Shown here in pieces: positions 35,301 through 46,900 of a stretch of DNA of 64,000 bases (its first letter is position 1; every line of letters starts with the position of its first letter). The notes beneath the pieces are model-generated. The model ran no database searches and had not been told where the DNA came from. It was given only the letters and a program-made list of their open reading frames with translations. A program made the position numbers and the translations under genes. This DNA comes from Bromus sterilis (lineage: Eukaryota > Streptophyta > Magnoliopsida > Poales > Poaceae). Location of the stretch: contig OX465598.1 of NCBI GenBank assembly GCA_950022295.1, positions 177,772,001 through 177,836,000 on the forward strand, in the 5' to 3' direction.

Positions 35301-36440
35301 GTAGCCCCCGAGTGCCTGGGGGACTCGAAGAGTCGCGCAGGGACTCGAGTACATTCATTTGTCGTTCATTGATATGCACGGTTCATCCGTGGGTCACTGG
35401 CAGTCTGGTGGCCATGACAAAACCTGTTTTGAGGGATGCTAAGCTAAAAGGGCCCAAGGAGTCGACGGATCGAGCCTTGGTGAATTGCACTAGGGCAAAT
35501 ACCACAGTAGCCCAATCAAACCCACGTCCCTCGACGTGAGCTTGGAACACTGGTGTCGAGCAAAAGTCCGGCCGCTTCAGGTCTTACGGTGTTCATTTGC
35601 CGCCAGTAATGTTTGTAGCCTAAGGCGCGTCCGCCCGGCTTTTCTATCATGCTCTGCGCATGGGAAAGGTTGGGAGTGAAATCGCTCTTCGGCAAGTCCC
35701 AGCCCGGCCGTACTTCGCAGCGGGGTCTTACCTACACGCTAATCTTGCGTGGCATCTGGGCACAGTGTATCGTGTTCCAGGAACGTGTGTTTTTGAGGCG
35801 CGGAGCCTTATAGCATTGCACCCGCTTGGACCAAAACATCAAGCGAGTTGTTCACTTATTCACCCGAGGAGCTTTGTTTTCGAGTGCTCAGTCGGGGAGT
35901 TTTTCGCGAGTAATCACTCGAATGCCGTTTTCGGCTCTTTGGGTGAGGGAGCACCCGAGACTCTTAGCGTCGTATGGTCTTGGCGAATGTTTGTTTGTCT
36001 TATGTTGGGTTGAGGGAGCACCCGAGACTCTCATAAGTGCGAGTGTTCACTCGAGCACGTGGCTAACCTTTAGGTGAGGGAGCACCCGGGACTCTTATGA
36101 TGTACGCTCCCGATGGGAGTAAGATGTTTTTCTTCCTTGGGGAAAAAGATCTGAAAGATGGAATCTGTTGGCCTTGATGGCGTACTGTGTACGCCTTGCT
36201 GTGATATGACGTTGGCGTGGTCTTCTTCCATTTGTTGACCGCTGCGGTCTATCGTGTGAAATGACTTGGCGCTGTCCGCCGAGATTTTCGCGTCGCGCGA
36301 TCATGGTCCTCTTTTTGCGCGCGTAGTGGGTGGTGTTGTTACTGCGCCGGTTCGATTTTCCATGCTTTTCGCCTCTGTACGGGATCGTGGCACGTTTTGA
36401 CTGGGCGAAAAGGTTGGCCAGTGGCCCTGCTTGCCAGGCT
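35301..36440 (-). other. LTR-proximal region of B with dyads
   Basis: Begins with the polypurine tract (minus GCACTCGGGGGCTAC, 35301-35315). The rest is homologous to 1621-2368 of element A. Degenerate copies of the A repeat unit (GAGGGAGCACCCGAGACTC) occur at about 35940-36100. No gene. Confidence 0.7.
35907..36053. promoter_or_regulatory. CGAGT-N4-ACTCG dyads in element B
   Basis: Two perfect-arm dyads: CGAGTAATCACTCG at 35907-35920 and CGAGTGTTCACTCG at 36040-36053. Element A has four regularly spaced copies in the same interval. The arms are kept while the four-base centre varies, as expected for a site bound by a dimer. Function is inferred. Confidence 0.5.
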
Positions 36441-36446
36441 CTTGAG

Positions 36447-36453
36447 TTAAATA
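36447..36453 (+). promoter_or_regulatory. TATA-like element of the antisense gene in B
   Basis: TTAAATA about 120 bp upstream of the ATG at 36571, with a pyrimidine-rich leader (CTTCCTCCTCTTTCTC) between. Weaker than the TATA box of the A antisense gene. Confidence 0.4.
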
Positions 36454-36570
36454 CCATGCGGCCGGGTGAATTGTAGGTTTTACCCAGCCATTGCCTTCCT
36501 CCTCTTTCTCTGTTTTCCTTCGTGTTCCTGAGCTTTCGTCTTTTCTTCTCTACGTGCTGCTGTGAGATCT

Positions 36571-39500
36571 ATGTCCAAGCGCTCCCGTGCTGACATTGAG
36601 TCGGCCAAGATGTCTGGCAAGTGGGAGTGGTCCACGTTCGGGGCTGAAGATCTGGATGCGCTGGTTGTTGATGGTGTGGTGGTGGCGGGCGATGCTCGTC
36701 TTCCTGGCGATGAGTCGACTCCAGCGCCGGCGGCGGATGAGCGGGTATGCTTCCAGGCTTTCTTCCACCGTGGGTTTGCTCTTCCTCTGCATCCTTTCGT
36801 TCGGGGCTTGCTGTATTCCTATCGGCTCCAATTGCATGACCTTACTCCCAATGGGATTTTGCACATTGCGTGTTTTATCACCCTTTGTGAGGCCTTCCTG
36901 GGGATTTATCCCCATTGGGGACTTTGGAGACGCCTTTTTAATGTAAAAAGGACGAACTGTGAATACGCCGTGGGTCGAGTGGGTATCTCCATTGGGGATA
37001 AACATTAATACTTTGACTTGGAGAAGATCAATTCCGTTAGTGGATGGCGGAAAGGTTGGTTTTATCTGAAGGATCGCTGCATTGTTGGTCAGCGATTTGG
37101 TCTTGCTTCTTTCAATCCAGGCGCACGAGCGGTCAGACAACCTTCGTGGTCTCATTCTCTGACCGAGGTGGAGTCGTCTGTACTGACTCCATTTCTGGAG
37201 AGGATTTCTGTGTTGAAGGATAACTTGACTGGTGGTCAGCTTATCTCTGTGTTTGTGGGGAGGCGAGTTCAACTGTTGCAGCATCGGGATCGCCCTATGT
37301 GGCAGTACGAGGGGCTCGATGACTCGACGAGATGCTCGCCTGAAGAGCTAGAACTTGATGCCTTGCTGGCTCGTATCCAGCATGTGACCAAGTGCTCTAG
37401 TATTTCTGAGATGCGCCTTGTCCTTCCATATAATTCTGATCATCCTCCGCCACCGGTTGGCGAGTACTTTGTTTTGTTTTGTTGTTGACATTGCTTGATT
37501 TTCAGGGCCATGCTCCAGTGTTGTGTAATCCTCCGCAGCCGGAAGACGCCGATATTCGTGAAGAGCCTGATGCTTCCGCAGCTGGTGACGCTGTGTCGGC
37601 TGTTAATGCTGAGATTGTGCTAGTGGAGACCGGAGATAGTGAGGACTCGAGTCCCTTCCGTGTGAAGCGGTCGCGCCCCTTGGATGCTGAAGATCATGCC
37701 GCATTAGGTGATGTTGTCCCTTATGCTGCTCCTTTTGTTGGGCCTTCCCCTTCGGCTGTTGCTCCGGCCCTTCCTCCCAAGAGGGCCAGGCTTGGGAGGT
37801 TGGGGTGTCCTCGTGGCGCGCGTGTCGGGTAAGATTCTGCTGAATTAGTGCCCGTTTCTTTTTCATTGTTCTTGCGACTGATAATGCTTTATTTTGTAGT
37901 GATGCGCCTGCTCCGGCTGCTTCATGCACCAGCGCATCTTCTACTGATCTGAAATCGACGAGCTCTGGGGCGGCGGCCAAGCGTCCTGAGGACCACTCGA
38001 CTGCCGCTGGTCAATCTGGGCCGACGGCGACTCCTGCCGTTTCGACTGCGGGTGTCGTTACCAGCGTGCCTCCTTCTGGGGTGCCTGGTGCTACTGCTCC
38101 TGAGCCCAAGTCGACTGGGATTTGTCCTCCGTACTTTGGTCGTGTTGGTCTGGCGATTGAAGACAAAGCCCGTGCTTTCGATCATGTCTCCAAGCTGGTA
38201 AGATGATTAGTGTCTGTGTTGCTTCATCATCGGGGGCACGGCAGTGCTCCTGATGGGAGTAGCCCCCGAGGCTAGAAGTAACTGTTTGCAGTTGCTTGTA
38301 GTCTTGTCTTTAATTAACACCTGATTGCCTGGTTCTTGCAGCCTATTTTCCAGCACTGTGAGCGTTTGGTACTTGATGCTGAGCGTTGGCAACGGGCCCA
38401 TGAGTCTTCCCAAGATGCCTTATCTGTTATGGATGGTGAGCTTTATTCTTTTGCTGCTGAGCTTTTGGGTACTTCGTCTTTTGTTCTGAGTACTGTCTTT
38501 GCCTCGCAGGTCGTCGCCAGGCTGCCGAGAAACAAGCCGAAAAGGCGGAAAGGACTGTTTCCGTTCTCGAGGCTGCCTTGGCTTCCAAGGAGGCGAAGTT
38601 GCATGGTCAGCATGAGGAGCTGGTTCGCCTTCGCCAGGCTGAGGATGCGCATGCGCAGGTGGAGGCAGTCGAGGGCAAACGTCTTCGCGCCTTGGCGGGC
38701 TCTCTCGTGTGTAAGTTTGGTGTTCGACTATTGTTGTTTCCGCTGTTTGCCCTTGATGACGTTTCTTTGTTTGGTGCAGATGCTGTGGGTGCGAAGCCGA
38801 TGGAGGCTGCTGCGTCGGGGTCAGGAGTTCTCCAAGGTGTTATTGATGTTGTTGCGGGTGCTGTTGCAGTGGTCGAGGACGTCTGCGCCCGGGCTTCCAA
38901 TGTTGTGGGTCTTGCGCACGAGCACCTTATGTCGGAAGGTACGAAGGTGCCTGATGGCCTGGGTGCTCGGGTCGCTGCGTTCGGCCCTGATGGAAAAGAT
39001 ATGGTGGAGCTGGTGGCGGAGAGCGTGGTGACTGGTTCTTCCACGGCCCTGGTCGTCCTTATAGGGCATGGGGTTTCCTTTGACGATTCCTTGGTTGAGA
39101 CCATCCCGTGCTATTCTGGTGAGCAGGACGACCGAGCCGATAGGCTGGCTCAGCGCCTGCAACAAGTTGTAGATGCTCAGGGTCCCCCTGCCGTAGGTGA
39201 GGGGGAGGCAAAGTAGTGTTTTCGCCGTTTGGAAACTTTGTCTGTAATTCCTGACTCTGTTGTGATGGTTCATCTTTTGCAACTTCTATCTGAATGTCTG
39301 CTTGGCTGTTCCTCTTGTTTTTTTTTGTTTTGTTCATCCTGCGGTAGGCCGCTCCTGGCTTCCTTCGTCCGTGGAGTTCGCTGAAGGATGGCGCTCGCGA
39401 GGGTGCGTACGAGTCCGTTTTCTTGCGGCTGAAGGACGCTGAGCGGGATATTGTCCGACTGAAGGGGTCCGTGGCCGTTCAGCGTATTCGGCGTGAGCGT

Positions 39501-40168
39501 GCCGAGTCCCTGGTTGAGGGCCTTGCTTCATGGGTGGTGAAGTTGTCTGACCTCCTGCGGGGTGAGTCTTGCCTCTGCTTGGTTGCTTAATTCCGTTTGG
39601 TGGGTTTTCGCCATCTCTGTCTTGATCGTAGTTCTTGACTTTCGAAGTGCTGGCAGGGCGAACTCGGGATGAAGAGAGGGCCATTCAGTCGGAGATGTCG
39701 CGGCTTGATGATCCTAGTGTGCAGGCGAGCAATCCCTTTTGGGCAGATGGGGCTCGTGCTCGAGCGTTTGCGTTGCTTCGTCGCCGAGTTGAACGGGTAC
39801 CGGAAGCTCTTGGCTACTGCCAGCGGGTGTTGGGTGGTATCCATGCTGAGTTCTATCCATTGGAGGTGGTTCCTTCGTCCCTTGAGAGGCTTTGTCGCGT
39901 ATTTTATCAGCCTGCCGAGTTGCGTCGAGTGATGGATCACCAGATTTGTGCTGGAGCCCGAGCTGCTTTGGGCTTGGTACATAGTCATTGGCCAGGGGTG
40001 GACTTTGCTCAGGTGGTGTCGGGTCCTCGGGGTGGTAGGAATCATCCGATGAATGAGCACTACGTGGTTGTAGATAGGCACGCGCACCAAGTTGTGAGGC
40101 CAGTTTGCGAAGAGAACGACCGCCATCTGGGTGCACTTATTAAGGCAAAGTTGGAGCCTATAGATTAG
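36571..40168 (+). pseudogene. Spliced antisense gene of element B (PF04195-like first exon)
   Basis: Runs opposite to the element. Exon 1 opens at ATG 36571. Its residues about 50-120 (FHRGFALPLHPFVRGLLY, LTPNGILHIACF, CEAFLGIYPHW) resemble the grass family called 'putative gypsy type transposon' (PF04195), of unknown function. TAA at 37006-37008 interrupts this frame. Candidate introns with GT...AG ends: 37829-37899, 38198-38341, 38436-38509, 38711-38779, 39197-39347 and 39562-39631 (or to 39656), most with GTAAG or GTGAG donors; a less certain short one ends at 37505. The middle exons encode Ala/Glu-rich, probably coiled-coil segments. The last exon (to stop 40168) has RVPEALGYCQRVL. Introns in this strand survive retrotransposition because the genomic RNA is the other strand. 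Confidence 0.7.
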
Positions 40169-40228
40169 GTTTTTCCCTTCGTTGTATATGCTTCTTCTTG
40201 GTTGTATATATCGTCTGCATTTGTAGTT

Positions 40229-40695
40229 GCGTGGGGCGCCTCGGGGGGTGGCTGCTTCGGCGAGCCCCCGAGGGCTAAGTTTAATTTTCCGCGATTGCGG
40301 AGGACGCCTCGGGGGGTTGCTGCTTCGGCGAGCCCCCGAGTGTCGAGTTAATTTTGCTGCGATTGTGGAGGACGCGTCGGGGGGTGGCTGCTTCAGCGAG
40401 CCCCCGAGTGCCGAGTTAATTTGCCGCGATTGCGGAGGACGCGTCGGGGGTGGCTGCTTCGGCGAGCCCCCGAGTGCCGAGTTAATTTGCCGCGATTGCG
40501 GAGGACGCGTCGGGGGGTGGCTGCTTCGGCGAGCCCCCGAGTGCCGAGTTAATTTTCCGCGATTGCGGAGGACGCGTCGGGGGTGACTGCTTCGGCGAGC
40601 CCCCGAGAGCCGAGTTAATTTTGCCGCGATTGCGGGGGGCGCGTCAGGGGGTGGCTGCTTCGGCGAGCCCCCGAGTGCCGAGTAATTTTGTGGAA
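40229..40695 (+). repeat. 67-bp GC-rich hairpin tandem repeats
   Basis: Seven copies of a 67-bp unit, GACGCGTCGGGGG...CCCCCGAGTGCCGAG, ending GCGATTGCGGAG. Each has TCGGGGG and CCCCCGA arms about 17 bases apart, so each can form a hairpin. CpG-rich. It starts 60 bp after the antisense stop codon and ends about 40 bp before the remnant of the sense coding region, so it separates two convergent units. Confidence 0.9.
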
Positions 40696-40734
40696 AAATA
40701 TTTTATGTAATATCTTTCCTACTGTTTCTTACAA

Positions 40735-41720
40735 AGAGTAGGCGGGCTCTATTGAGGGTGGGTTCCTTTTAGAGCAATGATGTAGTGGCTTTAAGGTCTT
40801 GGCAGCTTTGTCTCCTAGTGCTGCATTTCTTCGGGCGATGTTTCTTTTCTTCTACGGGAACGCTTCTTCTGTGACTCCCGTGGTCCTGCTGGCTTGGTGG
40901 GCTACGAATGCTTCTGCTATCTTGTGGAATTATTTGTCGCAGCGGTCGGATCTGACGAAACTGCCGCTGATTGTGATGACCCCGTTTGGGCCTGGCATTT
41001 TCATCTTGAGGTAGGCATAGTGGGGTACGGCCATGAGGCGAGCGAAAGCTGGCCGTCCGATAATTGCGTGGTATTGCGACTTCCAATCAACCACTTCAAA
41101 GTCAAGTGTTTCCTTGCGGAAGTTCGTCGCATCCCCGAAGACTACCTCCAGGCTTATCCTTCCGAGGGGTAGACTGCTTTTCCTGGTATGATTCCGTGGA
41201 AAGTTGTTCCTGAGGACTTGAGTGTGTTGTTTTGGATGAGCATGTCGTTGAGTGTTCGGGTGAAGATGATGTTGATCCCGCTGCCGCCATCCATGAATAC
41301 TCGCGACATGTCGTAATTTCCAATTCTGGCCTCGAGCACTAGCGCGGCGTGCCCTGGTTGGGGGACGACTGGCGGGCGGTCGTCCCGGGAGAAGGAGATT
41401 TCTGTCTCCAACCCGCGCAGGTACTGTGGGACGGCCGGGTGTGCGGAGGTTGCCAGGAAGACTTGTCTGGTGACTTGTTTCTGCTGCCTGTTGGAAGGTC
41501 TGCCTTCTTGTATCATGTAGATCCTCCCGTGGGCTTCTGGGTATTGGTTTTCTTCTTCTGGCGTCCTTTGTCGTTCCTGGATGGCGGCCACCTGTCTTGT
41601 TGGTAGAGGGGGGGCTGGTGGCGCACCGTGGGAGACTGGCCCGACTGCTATGCTTGCGATTGGTCGTGCTGCTGCGACCGCGGAGCGGTTTTTCTCCTCG
41701 GCCAACTCGTTGAAGCTTCG
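40735..41720 (-). pseudogene. Protease region of element B, truncated pol
   Basis: Minus-strand frames show VFMDGGSGINIIF (protease active site DGGS, near 41290), then, after a frame change near 41154, EVVFGDATNFRKETLDF and HAIIGRPAFARLMAVPHYAYLKMKMPGPNG, typical of the stretch between protease and RT in Tat elements. Readable similarity stops near 40735. The RT, RNase H and integrase that should follow are absent, replaced by the hairpin repeats and antisense gene. Confidence 0.8.
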
Positions 41721-43684
41721 ACAATTCCTGAGGGTGTGGGATGATTTGAGCTCTCCTCGCTCGTTTCTAAATCCGTGTAGAGAGCACGGTCCGTCGAGTT
41801 GTTCTTTGGCAGAGCGGAATGCACGAGTGCCGTCGCGTGGCTGCCTCGTCCTCCATTCTCGCCTCTGAGCCTGAGGCTCGTCTTCTGGGTTGTCTCGACG
41901 TTGTGGTCTGTTATCATCACGGTGCCTGCCATTCCGGTCATCTGAGAAACCGGCGGCGACCATGTCGGGTCCTCTGTCGTTGTAGAAGTTCCTACTGGGT
42001 CGCTTCCTTCTTCTGTCTTCTCCTCTATCTCCGTTGTAGTTGTAGTCGTACTCTGATCGTGCAGTGTGGGTTTCTGTTTCGTTACGAACGGAGTCTTCTC
42101 CGTCCTCCCAGCTGTTGGCTAGTTCTAGCAGCCGTGCAAGTGTTCGGACTTTCATCTGTTCGAGCTGCTCCTTGAATTCAACGCGCTGAAGACCTCGTCA
42201 TAATGCGTCGATTGCACTTTCGTCCGAGATGTCTTCCGCTGAATTCTTGAGTATCGTCCATCGCTGGATGTATGCTTCAGGGCCTCCCTCGTTCCTTGTT
42301 TGCATGCCCGCAGCTCCTCGAGCGAGGCTGGTCGCTTGTATGTTAATTTGAAGTTTTCTATGAAGGCTCCTCGGAACTGGCTCCAGGAGCTGATGGATCC
42401 GCGCCGAAGATTTTTCAGCCAATGTCGAGCGGAGCTTTCGAGCATGAGTTGTACGTACTGCATTGCCGTGATATTGGTTCCTCTTTGAAACTTGACTGTT
42501 GTTAGGTAGTCGTCGAGCCATGCCTCCGGCTCCTCAAGTCCGTTGTATTTTAGTGTCGTGGAGTTCAGTTTGAAACCGTTGGGCATACGCGTCTCACGTA
42601 TGGCACGTATGAAGCGGAGTGCTCCACATGGCTCGATTTCCTCGTCGGAAGCCTCTTCCTCTGAGTGCTCCTCGCGTGTTGCGCGTCTTCGCCTTCTGCG
42701 GTTGACTCTGTTCTGCGTGATGTCGTCTCGTGCGTCTCGCCGAGTGTTGCGGCGCCTGCCATTGTCGTCGTTGTCGCATTTCTTGTGCTTGTCGGAGCGC
42801 TTGCGTCTGTCGTCGTTGCTGTCATCGTCGTCGTCGTCTGGTGAACTGGGGTCCCTGTCCGGTGTCCGCTCGCGAGTCTGCCGCTTTGCGCTGGGTTTCT
42901 TAGGTACCGAGGCGTCGATAGCGTCCTTCATTATCTGCAGAGCTATGGAAGTGTAGCGATCCGTTTTGCGCTTTCTGCTTTTCTGGGCACGGGACAGGTA
43001 GTCTTGAGCGCTTATGAGTGCTTCTGCCGGAGTGAGAGGCTCCTCTTCGTCGTCGTCCTCTTCTGACCTGAAGTCGTCTTCCAGTTTCCGCACTACTCTC
43101 GCCATTTCTGCCTTCCGCAGGTTGTTGAGTTTCGATCTGTTTCGGATGGGGGAGTCGTGGCCTGGTGAGTCACTTCTGGGAGATTGTCTGCGACTGCTTT
43201 TCCTTTTGGGTTCCTCTTTCGCTTGCTTCTCCATGGCTAGGCGCCACTATCTCGTCTGCTTGGTTAGCTCCCCTGCTAGCTTGTTGTATGCCCTTAGCTC
43301 GTCCCTTGAGGCATATGATGGTAGTAACCCGCCGCGGGCGACTACTTCCTTTACCATTGCCATCGATTCCTTGGACAAGTATATTTTTTCTTTGGTTAGT
43401 TCGCCCGCCGTTGCAACCGGGGTTTGCTGCCTGCTGCGTGATGGCTGGCTGCCTTGGCCGGGTGCTTGCTGTTTGTTGCCTAGCGGCTGACTACTTTTTT
43501 GATTGCTTGGTCCTTGCTCCACCGGGACTTTCTTTGGTACGGTCCCTGGTTCTCCTAGCTGTACGACCATCTGACTGGTGTTTCCAGGGCCAGCCATCCT
43601 GTTGGTGGTTGGGGTGTCTTGTCGAGTGCCCGGGTCATCGGCTCGTCCGTTGTTACCTGACGTTGATGCGCCAACTTCTGCCAT
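41721..43684 (-). pseudogene. gag: gag of element B
   Basis: Starts at ATG 43684 (MAEVGASTSG). A stop at 43247-43249 interrupts the frame, and frame changes near 42290 and a stop near 42198 break the 3' half. The gag core is in 42620-42240: FIRAIRETRMPNGFKLN, KYNGLEEPEAWLDDY, SSARHWLKNL, then YIQRWTILKN. It is preceded by charged Arg/Asp/Glu-rich sequence. No intact CCHC knuckle was seen. It would have formed particles for the element, helped by another Tat element for replication. Confidence 0.85.
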
Positions 43685-43690
43685 GAACAC

Positions 43691-44123
43691 CTATGATGGT
43701 GCCCTCGCCGTTTCCTTGCTGATGCATGCGATCGTGCTTCTCCGTGCTGGGGCTTCACTCGAGCGGTCACGAGTAGCGTGGAGCCGTGGGTTGGGTGCAT
43801 AACTACAACCGCCAGATAGGTTGTCCGTGCAGGTGGCGTCTGCTATGGTCGTTGCTGCAGGTGTTGCCGTGGGCGCACGGGTGTCGTCGATGAGGCGAAG
43901 GGTACCCCAGTGGTTGATGTTGATCTGATACGCTCGGAAGATCAGATTGACGCCGGAGTGTAGGTCAGTGAAGACTGGTTTGAGGGCCGGGAGGTGGGCC
44001 GTGAATCCGAGGGACTCGAACAGGTTGGATCTTGCCAGAGCCGCCGAGTCGATGAGTGCTGGTGATGATGAGGCCGCCGAGATCGCGTCCCCAACCTGCG
44101 CGGTTCCCACAGACGGCGCCAAT
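43691..44123 (-). other. 5' leader of B with a long open frame
   Basis: An open frame of about 165 codons (44185-43691, beginning inside the LTR) is in the same frame as gag and separated from it by one TAG. It shows no known domain. It could be a gag N-terminal extension or a GC-rich chance frame. Confidence 0.35.
44102..44121 (-). other. Primer binding site of B
   Basis: Minus-strand TGGCGCCGTCTGTGGGAACC, two bases after the 5' LTR. The TGGCGCC start is typical of Tat/Athila primer sites; the exact tRNA was not assigned. Confidence 0.75.
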
Positions 44124-44561
44124 TGACGGGGATCAACCCCGGCAAATCCCATGGTCAGGGACCCTTGGTTAGTCATGAGAGGCACAGGTTGGACGATAGC
44201 TCGTCGGCAAACAGGAAGGCTCGCTCCTGCTCGATATTATTTACTGGGGAGATGCGATTACAATGGAGGCCAAGGCTGGAGCGCTCAAGGCTAGGGTTAC
44301 AAGTGAGATTGGATGTCTTTGGCGTCGCCCCTCCTAGCCCTTATATACCGGGCTAGGTCTCAGGGAGTTCATCTATGTGTACAGGTAAACTTTCCTAACC
44401 CTAGCTTGCTCCGTACGGCAGATCTTCGCACCTTCCTTGTGAGTCGAGGACTCCTACGTCGGTACCAACTAGCGGGCCGAGGCCGTATCTTCATGGGCCT
44501 TCTGCCTTCATGGACACCAGGTAGGCTCATCCGTAGGAGTCGTGGGGTCACCCCCTCGTCA
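44124..44561 (-). repeat. 5' LTR of element B
   Basis: 438 bp, near-identical to 34864-35300. The TATA (minus TATATAAGG) is near 44340-44347. Confidence 0.92.
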
Positions 44562-45173
44562 GGAGGAGAACATCACATAGCTACTGATCATAGACCCATG
44601 GTCCAAGGTGGACTACTCACGGTTCACCGGGGAAGCATCCATGGTGGTGGAGAAGCTCCCAGAGGTGAGACCTCCCTCCGGAAGGGTGCCGGGAAGAGGT
44701 CTTCTGGTGCTCCCGATCTTGGTAGCGCGGCGGCGGCGGAACAGAGGAGAGATCGCGAAAAAGGGTTCCGTCCCCGAGGGTTTCTCGTCACGGGGAATAA
44801 ATAAGCGAAAGGGGGCAGCCAGAGGTGGGCCAGGGGCTCCAGGCGCCCCCCCTGGCGCGACCAAGGGTGGTGCCGCGCCCACTGGCCACCTGGGGGCCCC
44901 TTGCTCCCCTCTGGGCCCTCTCGGTCTTTTCTCGAAGCTTCCGGTATGCTGATTTTTCCTATATTTTTCCCGGAATTTTTCTGGTACTTTTAATAAGGCG
45001 GAAACCTGAAATAGAAAAATAGCAGAAAACAGGAACTGGCACTGGGGTGCACTGAGTTAATAGGTTAGTCCAAATATGATCAAAAGTGTATGGAAGTTCA
45101 TCAATATCATAGAAATATTACACAAAATAGGCATGGAGCAAGCAGAAATTATAGATACGTTTTGGACGTATCA

Positions 45174-46900
45174 ACCACCCCCTCCGTTGAAGACACCGTG
45201 TACGACCCTCGTCAGCAAGGCAAGCAAACCCCCATTGATCATGCCGATAAAATCCCACTTCCCTCTCAGTCTCGCGTATGCATTGTTTAGTATGTTTACC
45301 ATGATACGTTTCTACCGCATAGTTGAACCCATTCCTTTGCATGACCTATCATGTTGTCACAGTAGTAAGAAAAATCACAATCCTAGCAGATGTAGAAGTT
45401 GATTGATATCATGTGGCCCCTGCAACTGTTACTGCTTATTGCATGCTTAGAGTTACAATGAGGTTACTCTTTTGTGAGTCGGGATGGTAGTGATCATGTT
45501 GATGATGGTGGAAATGTGTTGGTGAACTTGACCTAAACAAGGTGAACGATGAGAGGTTGTGTAGGAGTACATAGTGGGTTGTCTCGTTGAACACCGCCTT
45601 AAGCCCGAGTTCTTGCATGGTGATCCAAGACAAAGAGTGCAACCACACATTGGGCTCACTGCCCCTCTCGACCTAGTACCTCACCCCGTTTCGAACCCCA
45701 GAAGTCGCATTAGTTCGCAAGTTCTGGTAGGGCTGTGGCACGGTCTGCGAAGTGGAAGAACGACTATTCAGACCGTCTTGGGACCCTGCACACATCGTTT
45801 GAGGCCGTACTGCAACCTCGGTCGGACTTCCTTACGGATCCCCCTCGGATAGGAGACTCTCTGTACTAGATCGGAGTTGTGGGCGAAGTGTTGTGGTGAA
45901 CATCCTCGCCGGTACCCCTTGAATGGTGCCGAGACCTGGCGGTAACTGATGGTCATGTGTGTGTAGTAGTACACCCCTGCAGGGTTAACTAAACTATTCG
46001 AATAGCCGCGTTCGCGGTTATGGACTACTTGGTTATCTGTGCTTGATCATTAGACAACTTCAACGGAAACTCTAAAACTTGCCAAGATAAGTGTGAGTGC
46101 TATGGTATGCTTTCTCGTGGGAAGTCGAGGAAGGATCCATAGTGGTGTAATTGTTTGGGAGACTTGGATAGATGAACTCGTGTACGCTTCTTACCTCATT
46201 CTGGTATTCGTAGTACATGACTAGCCAAGTCAAAGCTAGCACTTCTGCATTGAAACCCCACCTCCCTTTGCCTTGAAACTTGAGCATGAGTATTATAGTT
46301 CCTACGTAAGTCTTGCTGAGTACGACTTTGTACTCACGTTTGCTTATTCTATGTTTTAGATGAATCCACTGACCCCGATGGTGGCTTCTTCTTGGAGCTC
46401 GACGACGGATCAAGCTAGTGTAGTCCCAGACAGATTTCTGGTTCCCTCGTGGAAGGCTTGTTTATAAATAAGGCTTCTCTAAGCCATTTGTTAAACTTGT
46501 CTGTACTCAGACCTAATTTTCTTCCACTTGAATTATGTAATGTTTGATCACAGACTTGTGATCTCTGTGTGTAATGTATATATAAGTCAATAAAGTTGTA
46601 TACTTTGTAGAGTTCATGCAATGTGTACCTGCTATTTACACTTGACATGTATGTTGCGTGTATGGTTATAACGTGCATGTCTTAGTGTGGGGTTCGATAG
46701 CTTAGTTGTGTTCTTGCCGACGGTCTTTTATACACCAAGTGGCCCTTAGATGTGCGCAGCTTCGGGCATCGCGATGCGATTGCGTGTGACTCTGTCACGT
46801 GGCACACTTTGTTGTATGATTGAGCCCGCCCGAGACCCCGACTAAGTGATCGGGCTGGAGTCTATTTATGTAAGTGTTGTAATTCAATCGATAATATGGT
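45174..46900 (+). repeat. LTR N, right segment, first copy (truncated)
   Basis: Continues N from 29941 after the Athila insertion (ACCAC TSD at 45174-45178). It resembles C LTR positions about 5945-7690 and matches 52760-54467. AATAAA is at 46589-46594. It stops abruptly at ATATGGT, where Athila LTR sequence begins, about 240 bp short of the LTR end. Confidence 0.85.

Larger units (their letters stand above)
34864..44561 (-). mobile_element. Tat-lineage non-autonomous element B, complete
   Basis: A 9.7-kb element with LTRs 34864-35300 and 44124-44561 and exact TSDs GGAGG (34859-34863, 44562-44566). The empty site is readable in the other Athila LTRs. In minus order it holds a primer site, gag, a protease remnant, seven 67-bp GC-rich repeats, a long antisense gene and an LTR-proximal region. 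No RT, RNase H or integrase is detectable, so it must have relied on proteins in trans. gag resembles the Tat lineage. Confidence 0.93.
29942..45173 (-). mobile_element. Athila-type solo LTR 2, interrupted twice
   Basis: Segments 29942-30309, 34164-34863 and 44567-45173 join to a 1675-bp LTR, TGATACACGAG...GGACGTATCA. TSDs ACCAC at 29937-29941 and 45174-45178 match exactly. It holds a reversed C-type solo LTR and Tat-lineage element B. No internal Athila region remains between its ends. Confidence 0.9.

Noticed and set aside
36571..40168. Reading the PF04195-like product as a true transposase
   Set aside because: The family name is historical; no catalytic motif or terminal inverted repeats are present, so no enzymatic role is claimed.
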